Shown: positions 1 through 8,057 of the stretch, one piece after another
How the letters are laid out: each line of letters begins with the position of its first letter
How positions within the stretch are numbered: the first letter of the stretch is position 1
Assembly: GCA_964519985.1 (NCBI GenBank)
Contig: CAZFMF010000005.1
Coordinates: forward strand, 1-64,000
DNA length: 64,000 bases
From: JAIEOG01 sp964519985
GTDB lineage: Bacteria; Bdellovibrionota; FAC87; UBA2466
Reading direction: 5' to 3'
Position numbers and translations under genes: made by a program
Notes under the pieces: model-generated
Database searches by the model: none
Told to the model about the DNA's origin: nothing
What the model saw: only the letters and a program-made list of their open reading frames with translations

Positions 1-144
1 GCCCCCCAGCCCCACCACCATCACATGGGATTTCATCAGGCGCTTCATTTTGTCGTCGCCCACCAGGCGGCCGATGCGATCGAATCGGCGGAAGAGTTTG
101 TAGTTTTCATCGGCCGTCGAAGCCGACGGCTGGACCGAGGTCAT
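1..144 (-). CDS. tcdA: ThiF/MoeB-superfamily protein, TcdA-like (partial, 5' end only)
   Basis: Only the first 48 codons are in the window; the gene runs off the left edge. The reading begins with ATG at 144 and reaches a GRLVGDDKMKRL block (about residues 25-36) followed by a strand-turn VMVVGLGG (41-48), the start of the nucleotide-binding Rossmann fold of E1-like enzymes. The RFDRIGRLVG segment ahead of the glycine-rich turn is typical of TcdA/CsdL, which cyclises threonylcarbamoyl-adenosine at A37 of tRNAs. The start overlaps the stop of the upstream TatD-type gene in an ATGA, so the two are probably translationally coupled. Other E1-like enzymes (MoeB, ThiF) remain possible because the catalytic part is missing. 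Confidence 0.7.
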   Translation of the reverse strand, partial: MTSVQPSASTADENYKLFRRFDRIGRLVGDDKMKRLMKSHVMVVGLGG

Positions 145-878
145 TTCCACGAAAAGATTCCCTTCAAATTCTCGGCGCTCGTCTCGAGTACCGCTTCGGC
201 GGGCCTATCTTGCAGCTTCCCCACGGCTTGCGCAACCTCCCAGAGTCTGGCCGGGTCGCCGGCGCCGTCGGGAGCATCGGTTTCGACCACTAGGCATTCG
301 ATGGGTAGGCCGACAACCGTTTCCTTGAGCGTTTCGAAACCCTTGGCGAGTACCCCACCGCCGACGGAAATCAGAAAACCCATATCGATGTATTTGCGCG
401 CCGTCGCGAGATCCTCGCTATAGGCGTGGACGATGCCGCCGAATCCGTAAGGGCCGTGGGCGTTCAAGAGCCAAAGGGCTTTCGCATGGGCTCGCACCAC
501 GTGCAGCACCATCGGATGCTCCTCGCGCCTTTCGAGCTGCCCTTCGAACGCGCGTTCCTGTTGGGGGAGATTCGGTTTGAGGGCATCGAGTCCCATTTCG
601 CCGATGGCGTCGGCGCGCGGTAAGACCGCTTCCAGCTGAGCGAGGGCAGCATCGATTTGGTCTTCGGTCATCTGCGCCGCCCACCAGGGGTGAAGCCCAA
701 ATGCGGTTTTTATCGTCGGAAAACGGGCCTTCAGGGCTTCCTGACGTGCCCAATCCTCCGGGTCGAGGCCACCCAAAATCCACGCGCCAATCCCGCGCTG
801 GCGGCAGCGCTCCATCGCGGCATCGAAATCTTTGGCGAGGCGAGGGTCCGAGAGGTGGCAGTGCGCATCGATGTACAT
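141..878 (-). CDS. TatD-family metal-dependent hydrolase
   Basis: A 245-residue protein of normal length for the TatD DNase/amidohydrolase family, a cytoplasmic TIM-barrel with a dinuclear metal site. Visible ligands are the N-terminal DAHCHL (His6, His8), Glu94 in IGEMGLD, His126 in VLHVVRAH, His151 and Asp201 in VETDAPDG. Family members are metal-dependent nucleases or quality-control hydrolases; the exact substrate cannot be told from sequence. The gene is followed, with a 4-nt ATGA overlap, by the TcdA-like gene, suggesting an operon linked to nucleic-acid processing. Confidence 0.9.
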   Translation of the reverse strand: MYIDAHCHLSDPRLAKDFDAAMERCRQRGIGAWILGGLDPEDWARQEALKARFPTIKTAFGLHPWWAAQMTEDQIDAALAQLEAVLPRADAIGEMGLDALKPNLPQQERAFEGQLERREEHPMVLHVVRAHAKALWLLNAHGPYGFGGIVHAYSEDLATARKYIDMGFLISVGGGVLAKGFETLKETVVGLPIECLVVETDAPDGAGDPARLWEVAQAVGKLQDRPAEAVLETSAENLKGIFSWK

Positions 879-911
879 GGGGGAATTTATGGCATTGCGA
901 ACGAGGCGAGT

Positions 912-1199
912 CTAGTCGCAGCCGCAACTGGGGCTGAGCGTGCCGTCACAACAGACCGTGCGGCCGCTGGTGCAACCGCAGGTGCCGCTATGTTGGGAGC
1001 AGCAGCCCCGGCGGGCGGGTTCAAAAATGCTGTTGAAGGAGCGAGACACAACTATCTTGTCGACCGGCTTCACGTCGCAGGCCCACTGGGTCGAGCAATT
1101 CTTGATGCCGGTCTCGTACGGATCGAAGACCTTGGGAGCCTTCGGTGCCGCCGCCAGCAGGGGAATCGCTAACAGCATGATCGCAATAGGGTTTTTCAC
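912..1199 (-). CDS. small exported cysteine-rich protein
   Basis: 95 residues with an N-terminal hydrophobic segment ending in LLAAAP (about residues 5-18), fitting a Sec signal peptide. The C-terminal third is cysteine-dense: a CCSQH pair, CGCTSG, VCCDG and a terminal CGCD, which in an exported protein suggests a compact disulphide-bonded knob. I do not recognise a family with certainty. It lies 33 nt upstream of the TatD-type gene on the same strand and may share its transcript. Confidence 0.65.
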   Translation of the reverse strand: MKNPIAIMLLAIPLLAAAPKAPKVFDPYETGIKNCSTQWACDVKPVDKIVVSRSFNSIFEPARRGCCSQHSGTCGCTSGRTVCCDGTLSPSCGCD

Positions 1200-1246
1200 C
1201 CATACAGTGTCTCAAACAAAAGCGAAGGAATTATGAAGGCGCACCT

Positions 1247-1313
1247 GGCACCTTTTCGGCCAAAAAAATGCTGCAGCCTTTTGGACCAGCAAAAGGCTGC
1301 AGGGGCACCTTTT
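1247..1313. repeat. short repeat element bounded by GGCACCTTTT direct repeats
   Basis: The decamer GGCACCTTTT occurs at 1247-1256 and again at 1304-1313, bracketing the strong stem-loop at 1271-1302. The second copy reaches the last bases of the methylase gene. The layout (GGTGCC motif, AAAAGG tract, palindrome) resembles small REP-like elements, but only this copy is present here, so the assignment is tentative. Confidence 0.4.
1262..1302 (-). terminator. rho-independent terminator of the methylase gene
   Basis: A perfect 12-bp stem (ctgcagcctttt at 1271-1282 with aaaaggctgcag at 1291-1302, 8-nt loop) is followed on the minus strand by CATTTTTTT. It sits just downstream of the DNA methylase stop codon and has the stem plus T-run expected of an intrinsic terminator. 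Confidence 0.8.
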
Positions 1314-2112
1314 AGGAGAAGAGGGCTAGGAGTTCGGGGGCGTTGCCCCGTTTCGCGCCTTTGCAGCTGATCGAACGTCGCACCGCGAACTTCTCGAACC
1401 GAGCTTTCGCGTAGGCCTTGCGGGTAAATGGCGTATCGTGATTCGAAATCAAAACGGGTACGCCGTGGGAGGCCAGTTTCTTGGCCGTCTTGGCCAGCAG
1501 CTTTTGTTCCTGCGGACCGAAACGCCCCGAATCATAAGCGGTAAAGGAGGCCGTATCCGAAAGTGGGACGTAAGGCGGATCGCAATAAACCACGTCCCCC
1601 TCGCGGGCCGACTCCAGAGCGACTGCGAAATGTTCGCAGTGAAACTCGGCATTCTTAGCCCGCTCGTAAAAAGCCTTCATCGGTGCTTCCGGAAACGGCA
1701 CCTTGGCGTAACGCCCAAAGGGAACATTGAACTCGTGCCGGGAGTTGTAACGGCACAAGCCATTGAAGCCATGGCGATTTAAGTAAACGAAGAGAGCGGC
1801 TTTTTCCCGCGGATCGGCGCTGTCATTGAAACGGGCGCGCCGCTCCAAGAAAACTTCCTTTTGGTTGGATTTATCGTCGAAGAGCTTGCGGCAAAGCTTC
1901 ATAAACGATTCGCCCTCGCGCTGCAGGAAAGTGAAAAGAGCGATGAGGTCGGGGTTCGTATCGGACAGCCGGTAACTCGGATAATCGACGTTGAGAAAAA
2001 CGGCTCCCGAACCCACGAAAGGCTCGATCAATCGCCCCCCGGGCGGCAGTACCGCCCGGATTCGCTCGACGATCCCCTGCTTATTGCCAGCCCATTTCAG
2101 AAAGGTGCGCAC
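1312..2112 (-). CDS. Dam-type DNA adenine N6-methyltransferase
   Basis: 266 residues, close to the usual 260-280 of the Dam/DpnM (D12 class) family. Motif order fits the alpha class: FLKWAGNK near the N-terminus (residues 4-11), the SAM-binding FVGSGAVFL (32-40) and the catalytic DPPY (178-181) followed by a serine/threonine-rich loop. These enzymes methylate adenine, usually in GATC. No restriction endonuclease gene lies beside it, which favours a solitary regulatory methylase over a restriction-modification pair. It is isolated between two repeat-bearing intergenic stretches, so lateral acquisition is possible. Confidence 0.92.
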   Translation of the reverse strand: MRTFLKWAGNKQGIVERIRAVLPPGGRLIEPFVGSGAVFLNVDYPSYRLSDTNPDLIALFTFLQREGESFMKLCRKLFDDKSNQKEVFLERRARFNDSADPREKAALFVYLNRHGFNGLCRYNSRHEFNVPFGRYAKVPFPEAPMKAFYERAKNAEFHCEHFAVALESAREGDVVYCDPPYVPLSDTASFTAYDSGRFGPQEQKLLAKTAKKLASHGVPVLISNHDTPFTRKAYAKARFEKFAVRRSISCKGAKRGNAPELLALFS

Positions 2113-2140
2113 TCAATCCGAACTTACCAGAGAGCGGACC

Positions 2141-2276
2141 AGGTACCCACTTCCTTTTCAGTCAAGACTGAGGGGCAGAATACCTGTGCGCAAAATGACT
2201 GGAAAGGCTGCCGACTTTTGCCTGGAAAGGTAGCGGGTACCTTTGTGCGAAATGACTGGAAAGGAAGTGGGTACCT
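2141..2276. repeat. 136-bp inverted-repeat element with GGTACC ends
   Basis: The 23-nt arms at 2141-2163 and 2254-2276 are reverse complements with one mismatch; both carry GGTACC and a CTTTT/AAAAG tract. Inside, a 27-nt sequence (2181-2207, containing ATGACTGGAAAGG) recurs in slightly altered form at 2238-2264. No coding sequence fits it. It fills the gap between the methylase start and the terminator of the next gene and looks like a small non-autonomous repeat or REP cluster. Confidence 0.65.
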
Positions 2277-2278
2277 TC

Positions 2279-2310
2279 AAAAAAAACGGCCCCGGGGTCG
2301 CCGGGGCCGT
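2279..2310 (-). terminator. rho-independent terminator of the 2336-3778 lipoprotein gene
   Basis: A perfect 10-bp GC stem (acggccccgg 2286-2295, loop ggtcg, ccggggccgt 2301-2310) is followed on the minus strand by eight T residues (2286-2279). It lies 26 nt past the stop codon of the minus-strand lipoprotein gene. Confidence 0.9.
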
Positions 2311-2335
2311 TCACGGATCTGGAATACGATAGATT

Positions 2336-3778
2336 CTACTGCTTCGTGATGTTGAAGAGGACCTTCATTTCCTGCAGATCCTTCGACATGTACTGGTCGG
2401 TGGTGCAGATCGCGGGATCCGTCGGAGCCACCGCGCCACGCATCACGAGTTCCGCAACCGCCGTCGTCGCGGAGGTCTGGGTCATCGTGAGGCGCATCGT
2501 ACGCTGCAAGTTACACGTCTGGGGACCCGTGCAACCGCCCGTACCGTAGCTGGTGCAAGCCGTGCGCTGTTCGTACTGGTTGTCTTGCACCGAACCCACC
2601 GCCCCGTTGATGATGATTTCGTTCATCATGTGGCGATTGCGCGCGCGCTTCTTATTGATCTTCACGCTGCTGTTCAAGTAGGTGACGAAATCGCCGCTGG
2701 TCGACGAAGACGTTCCCGTACCGGTCCAAGCGCTGCCGCTCCAGGTCGGTGACGTCAGGCCCAACGCCGTGTTGAACGTGCCGCCCGCCCAGTCGATCAT
2801 GACATCGCCGGTGCAACCCGACACGTCCCGCATACCCGTGATCGAGCAGTAGAATTGGCACTGCGCCTGGGTATAACCCCAGTTTGAACCGGAGATGGCC
2901 GAGCACTTCGCGCTGCTGCTACCGCCGCAGACACCGCCCTTATTATCAACCGTGGCCGGATCCGGAATCGCGGTCACGATGCTCATCGCCGTCGTCAAAC
3001 CGGTGCTGCCCGTGTCCGCCGCCCAACCCGCCGGAAGCGTCACGCCTTCACCGACGCAGGCCGCCTGCGAAGAGGCATCACGCCACAGCGCAAGACCTTT
3101 GTGGGCCTTGGAGCCAGGCATTTCGGTCGCCGAGTATTGCTTCATATAAACCGTCTCACCTTCGTGCGGTCCATTGCAGCTATTGTCGGTGACTCCGGCC
3201 GGGCAAACTTTCGCATAACCGGTGGGAGGCGTACCCGCGATACTCGAGATCTTCCAAGTTCCCGTGGGATCGGTCCAAGTTCCGGCGATGCCGGCTCCGT
3301 TACCACCCGTAGCCACGACTTTGGATTTTTCGACTTTCGCCGTACCCGTGGTCAGGTTCAAAGACACCGTGCCGAACGAAATACCACTCGTACCTTCCTC
3401 GGCGATGTAGGAACCTTCGCGGGTCGCGCTACCGTCGATACCCGTGGTGGTGGACTCGAAGCTCACCACCGCCACAATCGCGGAGGTTGTCGCATTCAAG
3501 ACGAAGCAGCCGATCGGCACATTGGTGGCCGAGGCGAGTTCGAGGCTGAAAGCCCCCGAGGTGGGATCAACGGTGCCTTCGCCCGCGGTCGGGGTGCCCG
3601 ACAGCGTGACGCAACGAACCGCATAACTGTCCGCGCGCGAAACGAGATCACGCGAAGTGGTCAGCGCGAGGCTGCCCGAAATAGTCACTGCACTAGTCGA
3701 TTCGCTGCCGCAGCTCGTCACCAACCCGGTGACAACTGCGAGGGAAGCGAGAATGGCCCACGAGAAATGTTTTCTCAT
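2336..3778 (-). CDS. exported lipoprotein of unknown function
   Basis: 480 residues with a lipoprotein signal peptide ending in LVTSC (Cys23). The body is rich in Ser, Thr, Gly and Ala with several cysteine pairs, features of an extracytoplasmic beta-rich protein. The first half holds repeated short beta-type stretches (ISGSLALTT, GTVSLNLTTGTAKV); the second half has cysteine-containing loops. No enzyme motif is visible and I do not recognise the family. A strong Shine-Dalgarno (GGAGGAG) precedes the ATG and an intrinsic terminator follows, so it is probably monocistronic. Confidence 0.8.
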   Translation of the reverse strand: MRKHFSWAILASLAVVTGLVTSCGSESTSAVTISGSLALTTSRDLVSRADSYAVRCVTLSGTPTAGEGTVDPTSGAFSLELASATNVPIGCFVLNATTSAIVAVVSFESTTTGIDGSATREGSYIAEEGTSGISFGTVSLNLTTGTAKVEKSKVVATGGNGAGIAGTWTDPTGTWKISSIAGTPPTGYAKVCPAGVTDNSCNGPHEGETVYMKQYSATEMPGSKAHKGLALWRDASSQAACVGEGVTLPAGWAADTGSTGLTTAMSIVTAIPDPATVDNKGGVCGGSSSAKCSAISGSNWGYTQAQCQFYCSITGMRDVSGCTGDVMIDWAGGTFNTALGLTSPTWSGSAWTGTGTSSSTSGDFVTYLNSSVKINKKRARNRHMMNEIIINGAVGSVQDNQYEQRTACTSYGTGGCTGPQTCNLQRTMRLTMTQTSATTAVAELVMRGAVAPTDPAICTTDQYMSKDLQEMKVLFNITKQ

Positions 3779-3997
3779 TTGCTCCTCCGAGAGTAAGTTT
3801 TGGGGATTAAAAAAAGCTTAATAGTCTATTTTCGGCGTCCTTCTTCAATCACACAAACAATATTTTTGTTAGGGCCGAAAGAATTTCGGACGCTTCGCGG
3901 CTAAGCACGCCGCCATGCAACATCCTGATTTAACCGAAAAGTCACCCGCCTGCCTAGACTATAAACTTTCGAGTGTTTATATACGGCGCACCGTAAA

Positions 3998-4825
3998 GTG
4001 CGATGGAGTCAAGCGAAAGTGCAGTCAATTCTGCGTGAAATTGAAAAACTTCTACCCGTGTTCGGTCGGCGACGCCGCGAGCGCACGGAATCACGCGAAC
4101 GCCTGCTCTTCACTTCCCAGCTAGTTCACGATGTCAAAAACCTGCTTTCCGTCATCCACGGATCGGGCCTACTGATTCAACAAGAAACAGTTTGTACGAC
4201 GGCTCAGACCTATGTAGAACACATCATTAAGAGCAGCGAATTTCTAAGTCGGCTGCTGGAAGATATCTTGAGCCTAAACCAAGCCGAGCTCGGGAATCTT
4301 CCAGTGAAGGAATCAGAGGTTGGGCTCATCGAAGAACTGGCCTTGGTGTTGCGGCCTCACAAGATCCGCGCCCAAACCAAACAGATCGGGTTTTCCGTGC
4401 AATTCGATGGGCCGATCCCCGAGAGGGTTCGCACCGATAGTTTGCGACTCAATCAGATTGTCACCAATCTGGTTAGCAACGCGGTGAAGTTCACCGCAAG
4501 TGGAGCAGTGGTCATCGAGATTAGCCATTCGCGGGATATGCTTCACGTTTTGGTTCGGGACACCGGCATCGGAATTCCGATGGGGGAACGCGAAAGGGTT
4601 TTCGAACCCTACCGGCAGGTGACCTCGTCTGGGGCGGATGAAGACCGGCATGGCCTAGGGTTGGCTTTGGCCCGCCGGCTCGCCCGACTCCTAGGCGGCG
4701 ATGTCACCCTGGTGTCCTCGACCCCGGGGGCGGGGAGCGTGTTTCGGGCAAGTTTGAACGCCCCTTCCTGCGAAGGCGCGTTGTTTTTGGAAGATCCGTT
4801 GGCACATTTTATAAAAAGGAGCTAG
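3998..4825 (+). CDS. sensorless histidine kinase
   Basis: 275 residues with a GTG start. The H-box is QLVHDVKNLLSVI with His44, followed by an N-box (152-166), G1 DTGIGIP (188-194), an F-box ERVFEPY and G2 HGLGLA (218-223), so the ATPase core is complete. There is no transmembrane segment and no recognisable sensor domain before the H-box, only about 40 charged residues, so it is probably cytoplasmic and takes its signal through another protein. No response regulator gene is adjacent; an XRE-type regulator starts 8 nt after its stop and is the likely operon partner. Confidence 0.88.
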   Translation: MRWSQAKVQSILREIEKLLPVFGRRRRERTESRERLLFTSQLVHDVKNLLSVIHGSGLLIQQETVCTTAQTYVEHIIKSSEFLSRLLEDILSLNQAELGNLPVKESEVGLIEELALVLRPHKIRAQTKQIGFSVQFDGPIPERVRTDSLRLNQIVTNLVSNAVKFTASGAVVIEISHSRDMLHVLVRDTGIGIPMGERERVFEPYRQVTSSGADEDRHGLGLALARRLARLLGGDVTLVSSTPGAGSVFRASLNAPSCEGALFLEDPLAHFIKRS

Positions 4826-4833
4826 GAAGACAC

Positions 4834-5169
4834 ATGGCAAAAGGAATCAATGAAGTAGAAGAACGCCGTTTGCGAGGTAAGATTGTCGGTACTTTCCTGA
4901 AGACCATGCGCCAGCGCGCGGGGCTTACCCAGCACGATCTCGCTTCCAAGCTTTCTTACACGACGGCACAGTTTATCAGTAACTGGGAGCGGGGAATTTC
5001 CCTCCCCCCTTTGGATGTGCTTCCGAAGCTTTCCTATCTTTGCAAAATCCCACCGAGGATCTTGGTGGAAACGCTTTATAGCTATCAGGAAGAGGTGCTT
5101 AAGCTTCAGAAGAAGCAGCTCCTGGCCCTATTCGCCCGAAGCGGCGCGAGGTCGGGCCAGAGAGCTTAA
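4834..5169 (+). CDS. XRE-family helix-turn-helix regulator
   Basis: 111 residues. A Cro/C1-type HTH occupies roughly residues 15-75, with LTQHDLASKL as the first helix pair and AQFISNWERG as the recognition helix region. The C-terminal tail is basic and helical (KLQKKQLLALF). It follows the histidine kinase by 8 nt with AGGAAG ahead of the ATG, so the two are probably co-transcribed. It lacks a receiver domain, so if it acts with the kinase it does so by an atypical route. Its end is 9 nt from the end of the convergent gene. Confidence 0.85.
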   Translation: MAKGINEVEERRLRGKIVGTFLKTMRQRAGLTQHDLASKLSYTTAQFISNWERGISLPPLDVLPKLSYLCKIPPRILVETLYSYQEEVLKLQKKQLLALFARSGARSGQRA

Positions 5170-5178
5170 CTTCTCTGA

Positions 5179-5883
5179 TTACGGCTTAAACTTGGCTTCG
5201 TAGCGCAGGGTCTTCAAGAAGCGAGATCCGGCGATAAAGTCGGCATTGACCATCTCGTGGATCTTGGCTTTGTGTGCCTCGGCCATCTCGTCGACCGCGG
5301 CCTGGATGTCCCGACAGTTCTGAGACCCGGCCCCCGCCTGATCGGGTTTTTCCGCGCGTTCGGAGAAGAGCTTTTCGATTTCGGCCCGATCGTCTCGGTA
5401 CTCGTCCCCCTTCAGAATCGCCGGCCATTTCAAGGCCCCGGTGGAATAGTTACGGTCCCCCGCCGCCAAGCGAGCGGGAAGGCCCATCTTAGCAATGCGA
5501 TCGCGCTTTTCCTGGGTCATGGGCGGGTTCTTTTTCGCCCAGTACGCATCATGCATTTCCTTGCGCTCGTAATAGACTTGTAGGCGCAGTTTGGAGTTAT
5601 TCAGATATTGGGTGTACGCCTGCTGGAGATAGTTATGCGCAATGGCCGTGTTCACCCGCAGGTTCCCCAAGCCATCGAAGTAAGCCCCCATTCCGCGCAA
5701 GTAACCTTCTGCTTCGGTCGATGAATGGTAGCCACCCCAACCGTAGCCGCCGGTATAGCCTCCGCCTAAATACCAGCCATGGAACCCGCGGTCGCGGGCC
5801 CAGCCAGCCGGCTTTGCGAAAACGCTGTTAATGGAAAGGACCCCAAGTAGGACAATCACAAGCCGCGTAAAGGCCTTGTTCAT
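5179..5883 (-). CDS. exported protein of unknown function
   Basis: About 234 residues if the start is the ATG at 5883, chosen because GGGGGT precedes it and it gives a clean signal peptide (MNKAFTRLVIVLLGVL, cleavage after SVFA); a longer in-frame start at 5931 would bury the signal. After the signal comes a Gly/Tyr/Trp-rich stretch (WYLGGGYTGGYGWGGYH), then a charged helical region and a lone cysteine in SQNCRDIQ. I do not recognise the family. The convergent XRE gene ends only 9 nt away. Confidence 0.7.
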   Translation of the reverse strand: MNKAFTRLVIVLLGVLSINSVFAKPAGWARDRGFHGWYLGGGYTGGYGWGGYHSSTEAEGYLRGMGAYFDGLGNLRVNTAIAHNYLQQAYTQYLNNSKLRLQVYYERKEMHDAYWAKKNPPMTQEKRDRIAKMGLPARLAAGDRNYSTGALKWPAILKGDEYRDDRAEIEKLFSERAEKPDQAGAGSQNCRDIQAAVDEMAEAHKAKIHEMVNADFIAGSRFLKTLRYEAKFKP

Positions 5884-6087
5884 AAATACCCCCAGATTAA
5901 TTAATTCTGGCGCCACCCACACGGCGCCCAACCCAATGGGGGAAGCTTTTGCTGGAGAGCGGTTAATGTCAAGGGAGTAGCGGGATTAAGTCGGAGAAGT
6001 GACGCGATGCCGTGCCGAGCTGGGCTTTACAAGGGCGGAGAAATCCTGAACAGTTTGTTCTTAGGGTTGAAAAAATGGGGGTAACGG

Positions 6088-6831
6088 ATGTTGCAGTCGG
6101 TACGTCTGGCAGTAGCTTTTGTTTTGCTTTTCGGTTTTTCACTTCACGCTAAGGTTTGGACCTCGGACGAAGAATGGAATGTCTTCGGCACGGATAATCG
6201 CGTCGAAATGACGTCGAACAAATATCCCTGGAGCACGATCGGAAAACTTTCTTCCGGATGCACCGGCACACTGGTCGGCCGCGACTTGATGCTGACCGCC
6301 GCCCACTGCGTTTACGATAAAGGGGAAGTGCAATCGAACTTCACCTATTTTTATCCAAATCTCATCAACAACGTTTATGTCGATCGATCGTGGATGGAGT
6401 TCATCTGGGCCGGGACGAGGGAGCCCGACAAGGCACGGGGCGACGATTGGGCGATCATCCGATTGTCCGAGCCCCTCGGCGATACCTACGGATGGATGGG
6501 AGTCGACGCGGCCGAACACGACGTGATTACGAACGTGGGCTACGCCAGCAACTTCAAACTGGGAAAAACCGCCGGCATTCACGCGGGCTGCAAGGTAACC
6601 GAACGTCGCGCCACGACCTTCCTACACGATTGCGACAACGGGCGTGGCGCCTCCGGCGGCCCGATCTTCATCATGAAGGGCAAAGAAGCCTACCTGGTCG
6701 GCATCGCGGTCGCCGAGTACCGTGAAGATGGGGACAAAAGTCTGATTCTCGATGAGTATGACCGCAAGCACGCCAACATTGCCGTTCCGGCGGCCAACTT
6801 TGTCGGCAAGCTGAAAGGGCTTACGAAGTAA
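6088..6831 (+). CDS. exported trypsin/V8-like serine protease
   Basis: 247 residues with a signal peptide (residues 1-21). The chymotrypsin-fold triad is visible: His73 in LTAAHC, the Asp pair 119-120 in DDWAI, and Ser189 in GASGGP. Spacing and the short length resemble V8-like glutamyl endopeptidases (family S1B/S1E). It would act in the periplasm or outside the cell. Its stop overlaps the start of the following FkbM-type methyltransferase by one base (TAATG), suggesting translational coupling, although a functional link is not obvious. Confidence 0.88.
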   Translation: MLQSVRLAVAFVLLFGFSLHAKVWTSDEEWNVFGTDNRVEMTSNKYPWSTIGKLSSGCTGTLVGRDLMLTAAHCVYDKGEVQSNFTYFYPNLINNVYVDRSWMEFIWAGTREPDKARGDDWAIIRLSEPLGDTYGWMGVDAAEHDVITNVGYASNFKLGKTAGIHAGCKVTERRATTFLHDCDNGRGASGGPIFIMKGKEAYLVGIAVAEYREDGDKSLILDEYDRKHANIAVPAANFVGKLKGLTK

Positions 6832-7670
6832 TGGGCCGAATGCTCGGCCGCCTTAATCCCGCCCTACGCCAGTTGGCGCAGGTGCTGTCGCCGGACAACC
6901 GCGTGCGCGGCTGGCTGCGGGATCGTTGGCAAAGATTCCTGACCCTGGGCCGGAGCCCCGTTTTGATCCGCCTGCACGGGGAGAAGACGTGGGTGAATCC
7001 CGAGTGGCGGTCCCTCGATCCGTTCTACGAGAAGATGGCGGCGCGAAGTTTTCTGGCGGCGGTACAACCGGGAGATACGGTTTGGGACGTTGGCAGCCAT
7101 ATCGGACTTTACTCATTACTCGCGGGTCGCCGTGTAAGAGAGAATGGACGCATCGTTGCGTGGGAGCCCGCACCCAGTGCGTACGAACACCTTTGCACCC
7201 ATCTCAAACTGAATGGCCTAGAGGGAATTTGCCGTTCCATTCCAGAAATCATCAGTGATGGTTCGCAATCGGAAATGGCGTTCGAAATTGACGACGGCAA
7301 CGAGGCCAGCTTCAGCAACCGGCTGGGGTATTCGGCCCCGGACAAAACGCGCAAAAAAACAATCCGGGTCCTTGCCCGCTCCCTCGACTACTGGGCCGGG
7401 CAACTGGACCGCCATCCGGACGTCATTAAAATGGACATCGAGGGCGCGGAGATTTTTGCGCTGCGCGGCGGGCGACGCCTTTTCGCCGGCGAGTTTGGCA
7501 AACAGCCTAAGGTGCTGCTATCCGTCCATCCCGCTTCCATCCACCAATACGGTGCCACCACCCAGGAGCTTGAAGATCTCGTCCGAGGCTTCGGTTACCG
7601 CGTGATGTCACTCACCGGCGCGCCGGGGAACCTTACCGCCTTCGGCGAAGTTTGGTTGCTCCCCCGTTGA
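6831..7670 (+). CDS. FkbM-family SAM-dependent methyltransferase
   Basis: 279 residues. The SAM-binding motif I is VWDVGSHIGLYSLL (about 84-97), an acidic end to strand 2 lies at AWEPAP, and the FkbM hallmark IKMDIEGAE sits at 199-207. Members O-methylate sugars or other small molecules. It is coupled to the preceding protease gene. The substrate cannot be inferred from the neighbours; the polysaccharide genes in this window lie more than 38 kb away. Confidence 0.85.
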   Translation: MGRMLGRLNPALRQLAQVLSPDNRVRGWLRDRWQRFLTLGRSPVLIRLHGEKTWVNPEWRSLDPFYEKMAARSFLAAVQPGDTVWDVGSHIGLYSLLAGRRVRENGRIVAWEPAPSAYEHLCTHLKLNGLEGICRSIPEIISDGSQSEMAFEIDDGNEASFSNRLGYSAPDKTRKKTIRVLARSLDYWAGQLDRHPDVIKMDIEGAEIFALRGGRRLFAGEFGKQPKVLLSVHPASIHQYGATTQELEDLVRGFGYRVMSLTGAPGNLTAFGEVWLLPR

Positions 7671-7743
7671 CGATTTGTCGACGGGTCACAAGAATAACTC
7701 TCAGTACGTCTAACGTTAGCCACACAAAACCAAGGAGACTCCC

Positions 7744-7974
7744 ATGAAATTTAATCATCTCGCTCTCGCCGCGTTATTGGCGATGGGCGGTTCGGCTTTC
7801 GCCGGCAATACGGCCGATTGCCACTGTTCCAAGGAATGCCACGAAGCCTGCGCTAAGGGCGGCAGTGACAAATGCGACTGCAAATCCTGCGACAAAGCGG
7901 GCAAATGCGATCACGGTAAATGCGCACATGGAAAGTGCGATCACCCCGAGCACAAGAAAGCAGACAAGAAGTAG
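7744..7974 (+). CDS. small exported Cys/His-rich, probably metal-binding protein
   Basis: 76 residues with a signal peptide (MKFNHLALAALLAMGG, cleavage near AFA-G at 20-21). The mature part of about 55 residues has more than ten cysteines and several histidines in tight motifs: CHCSKECHEAC, CDCKSC and a short repeat CDHGKCAHGKCDH, ending in a lysine-rich tail. Such composition suggests binding of zinc, copper or another soft metal in the periplasm. I know no named family for it. A good AAGGAG precedes the start; it stands alone between the FkbM gene and a barrel gene. Confidence 0.75.
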   Translation: MKFNHLALAALLAMGGSAFAGNTADCHCSKECHEACAKGGSDKCDCKSCDKAGKCDHGKCAHGKCDHPEHKKADKK

Positions 7975-8057
7975 TTCGATTGGGGCGGGGTCATGCCGCT
8001 GCGCTGATTGACTCCGCCCGGATCCCCTCGGTTTACTAGACAGTAATGGGGGGGATC

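Noticed and set aside
7985..8021. Possible terminator hairpin after the Cys/His-rich gene
   Set aside because: Imperfect stem (GGCGGGGTCA with TGACTCCGCC) and no T-run, so the evidence is weak.
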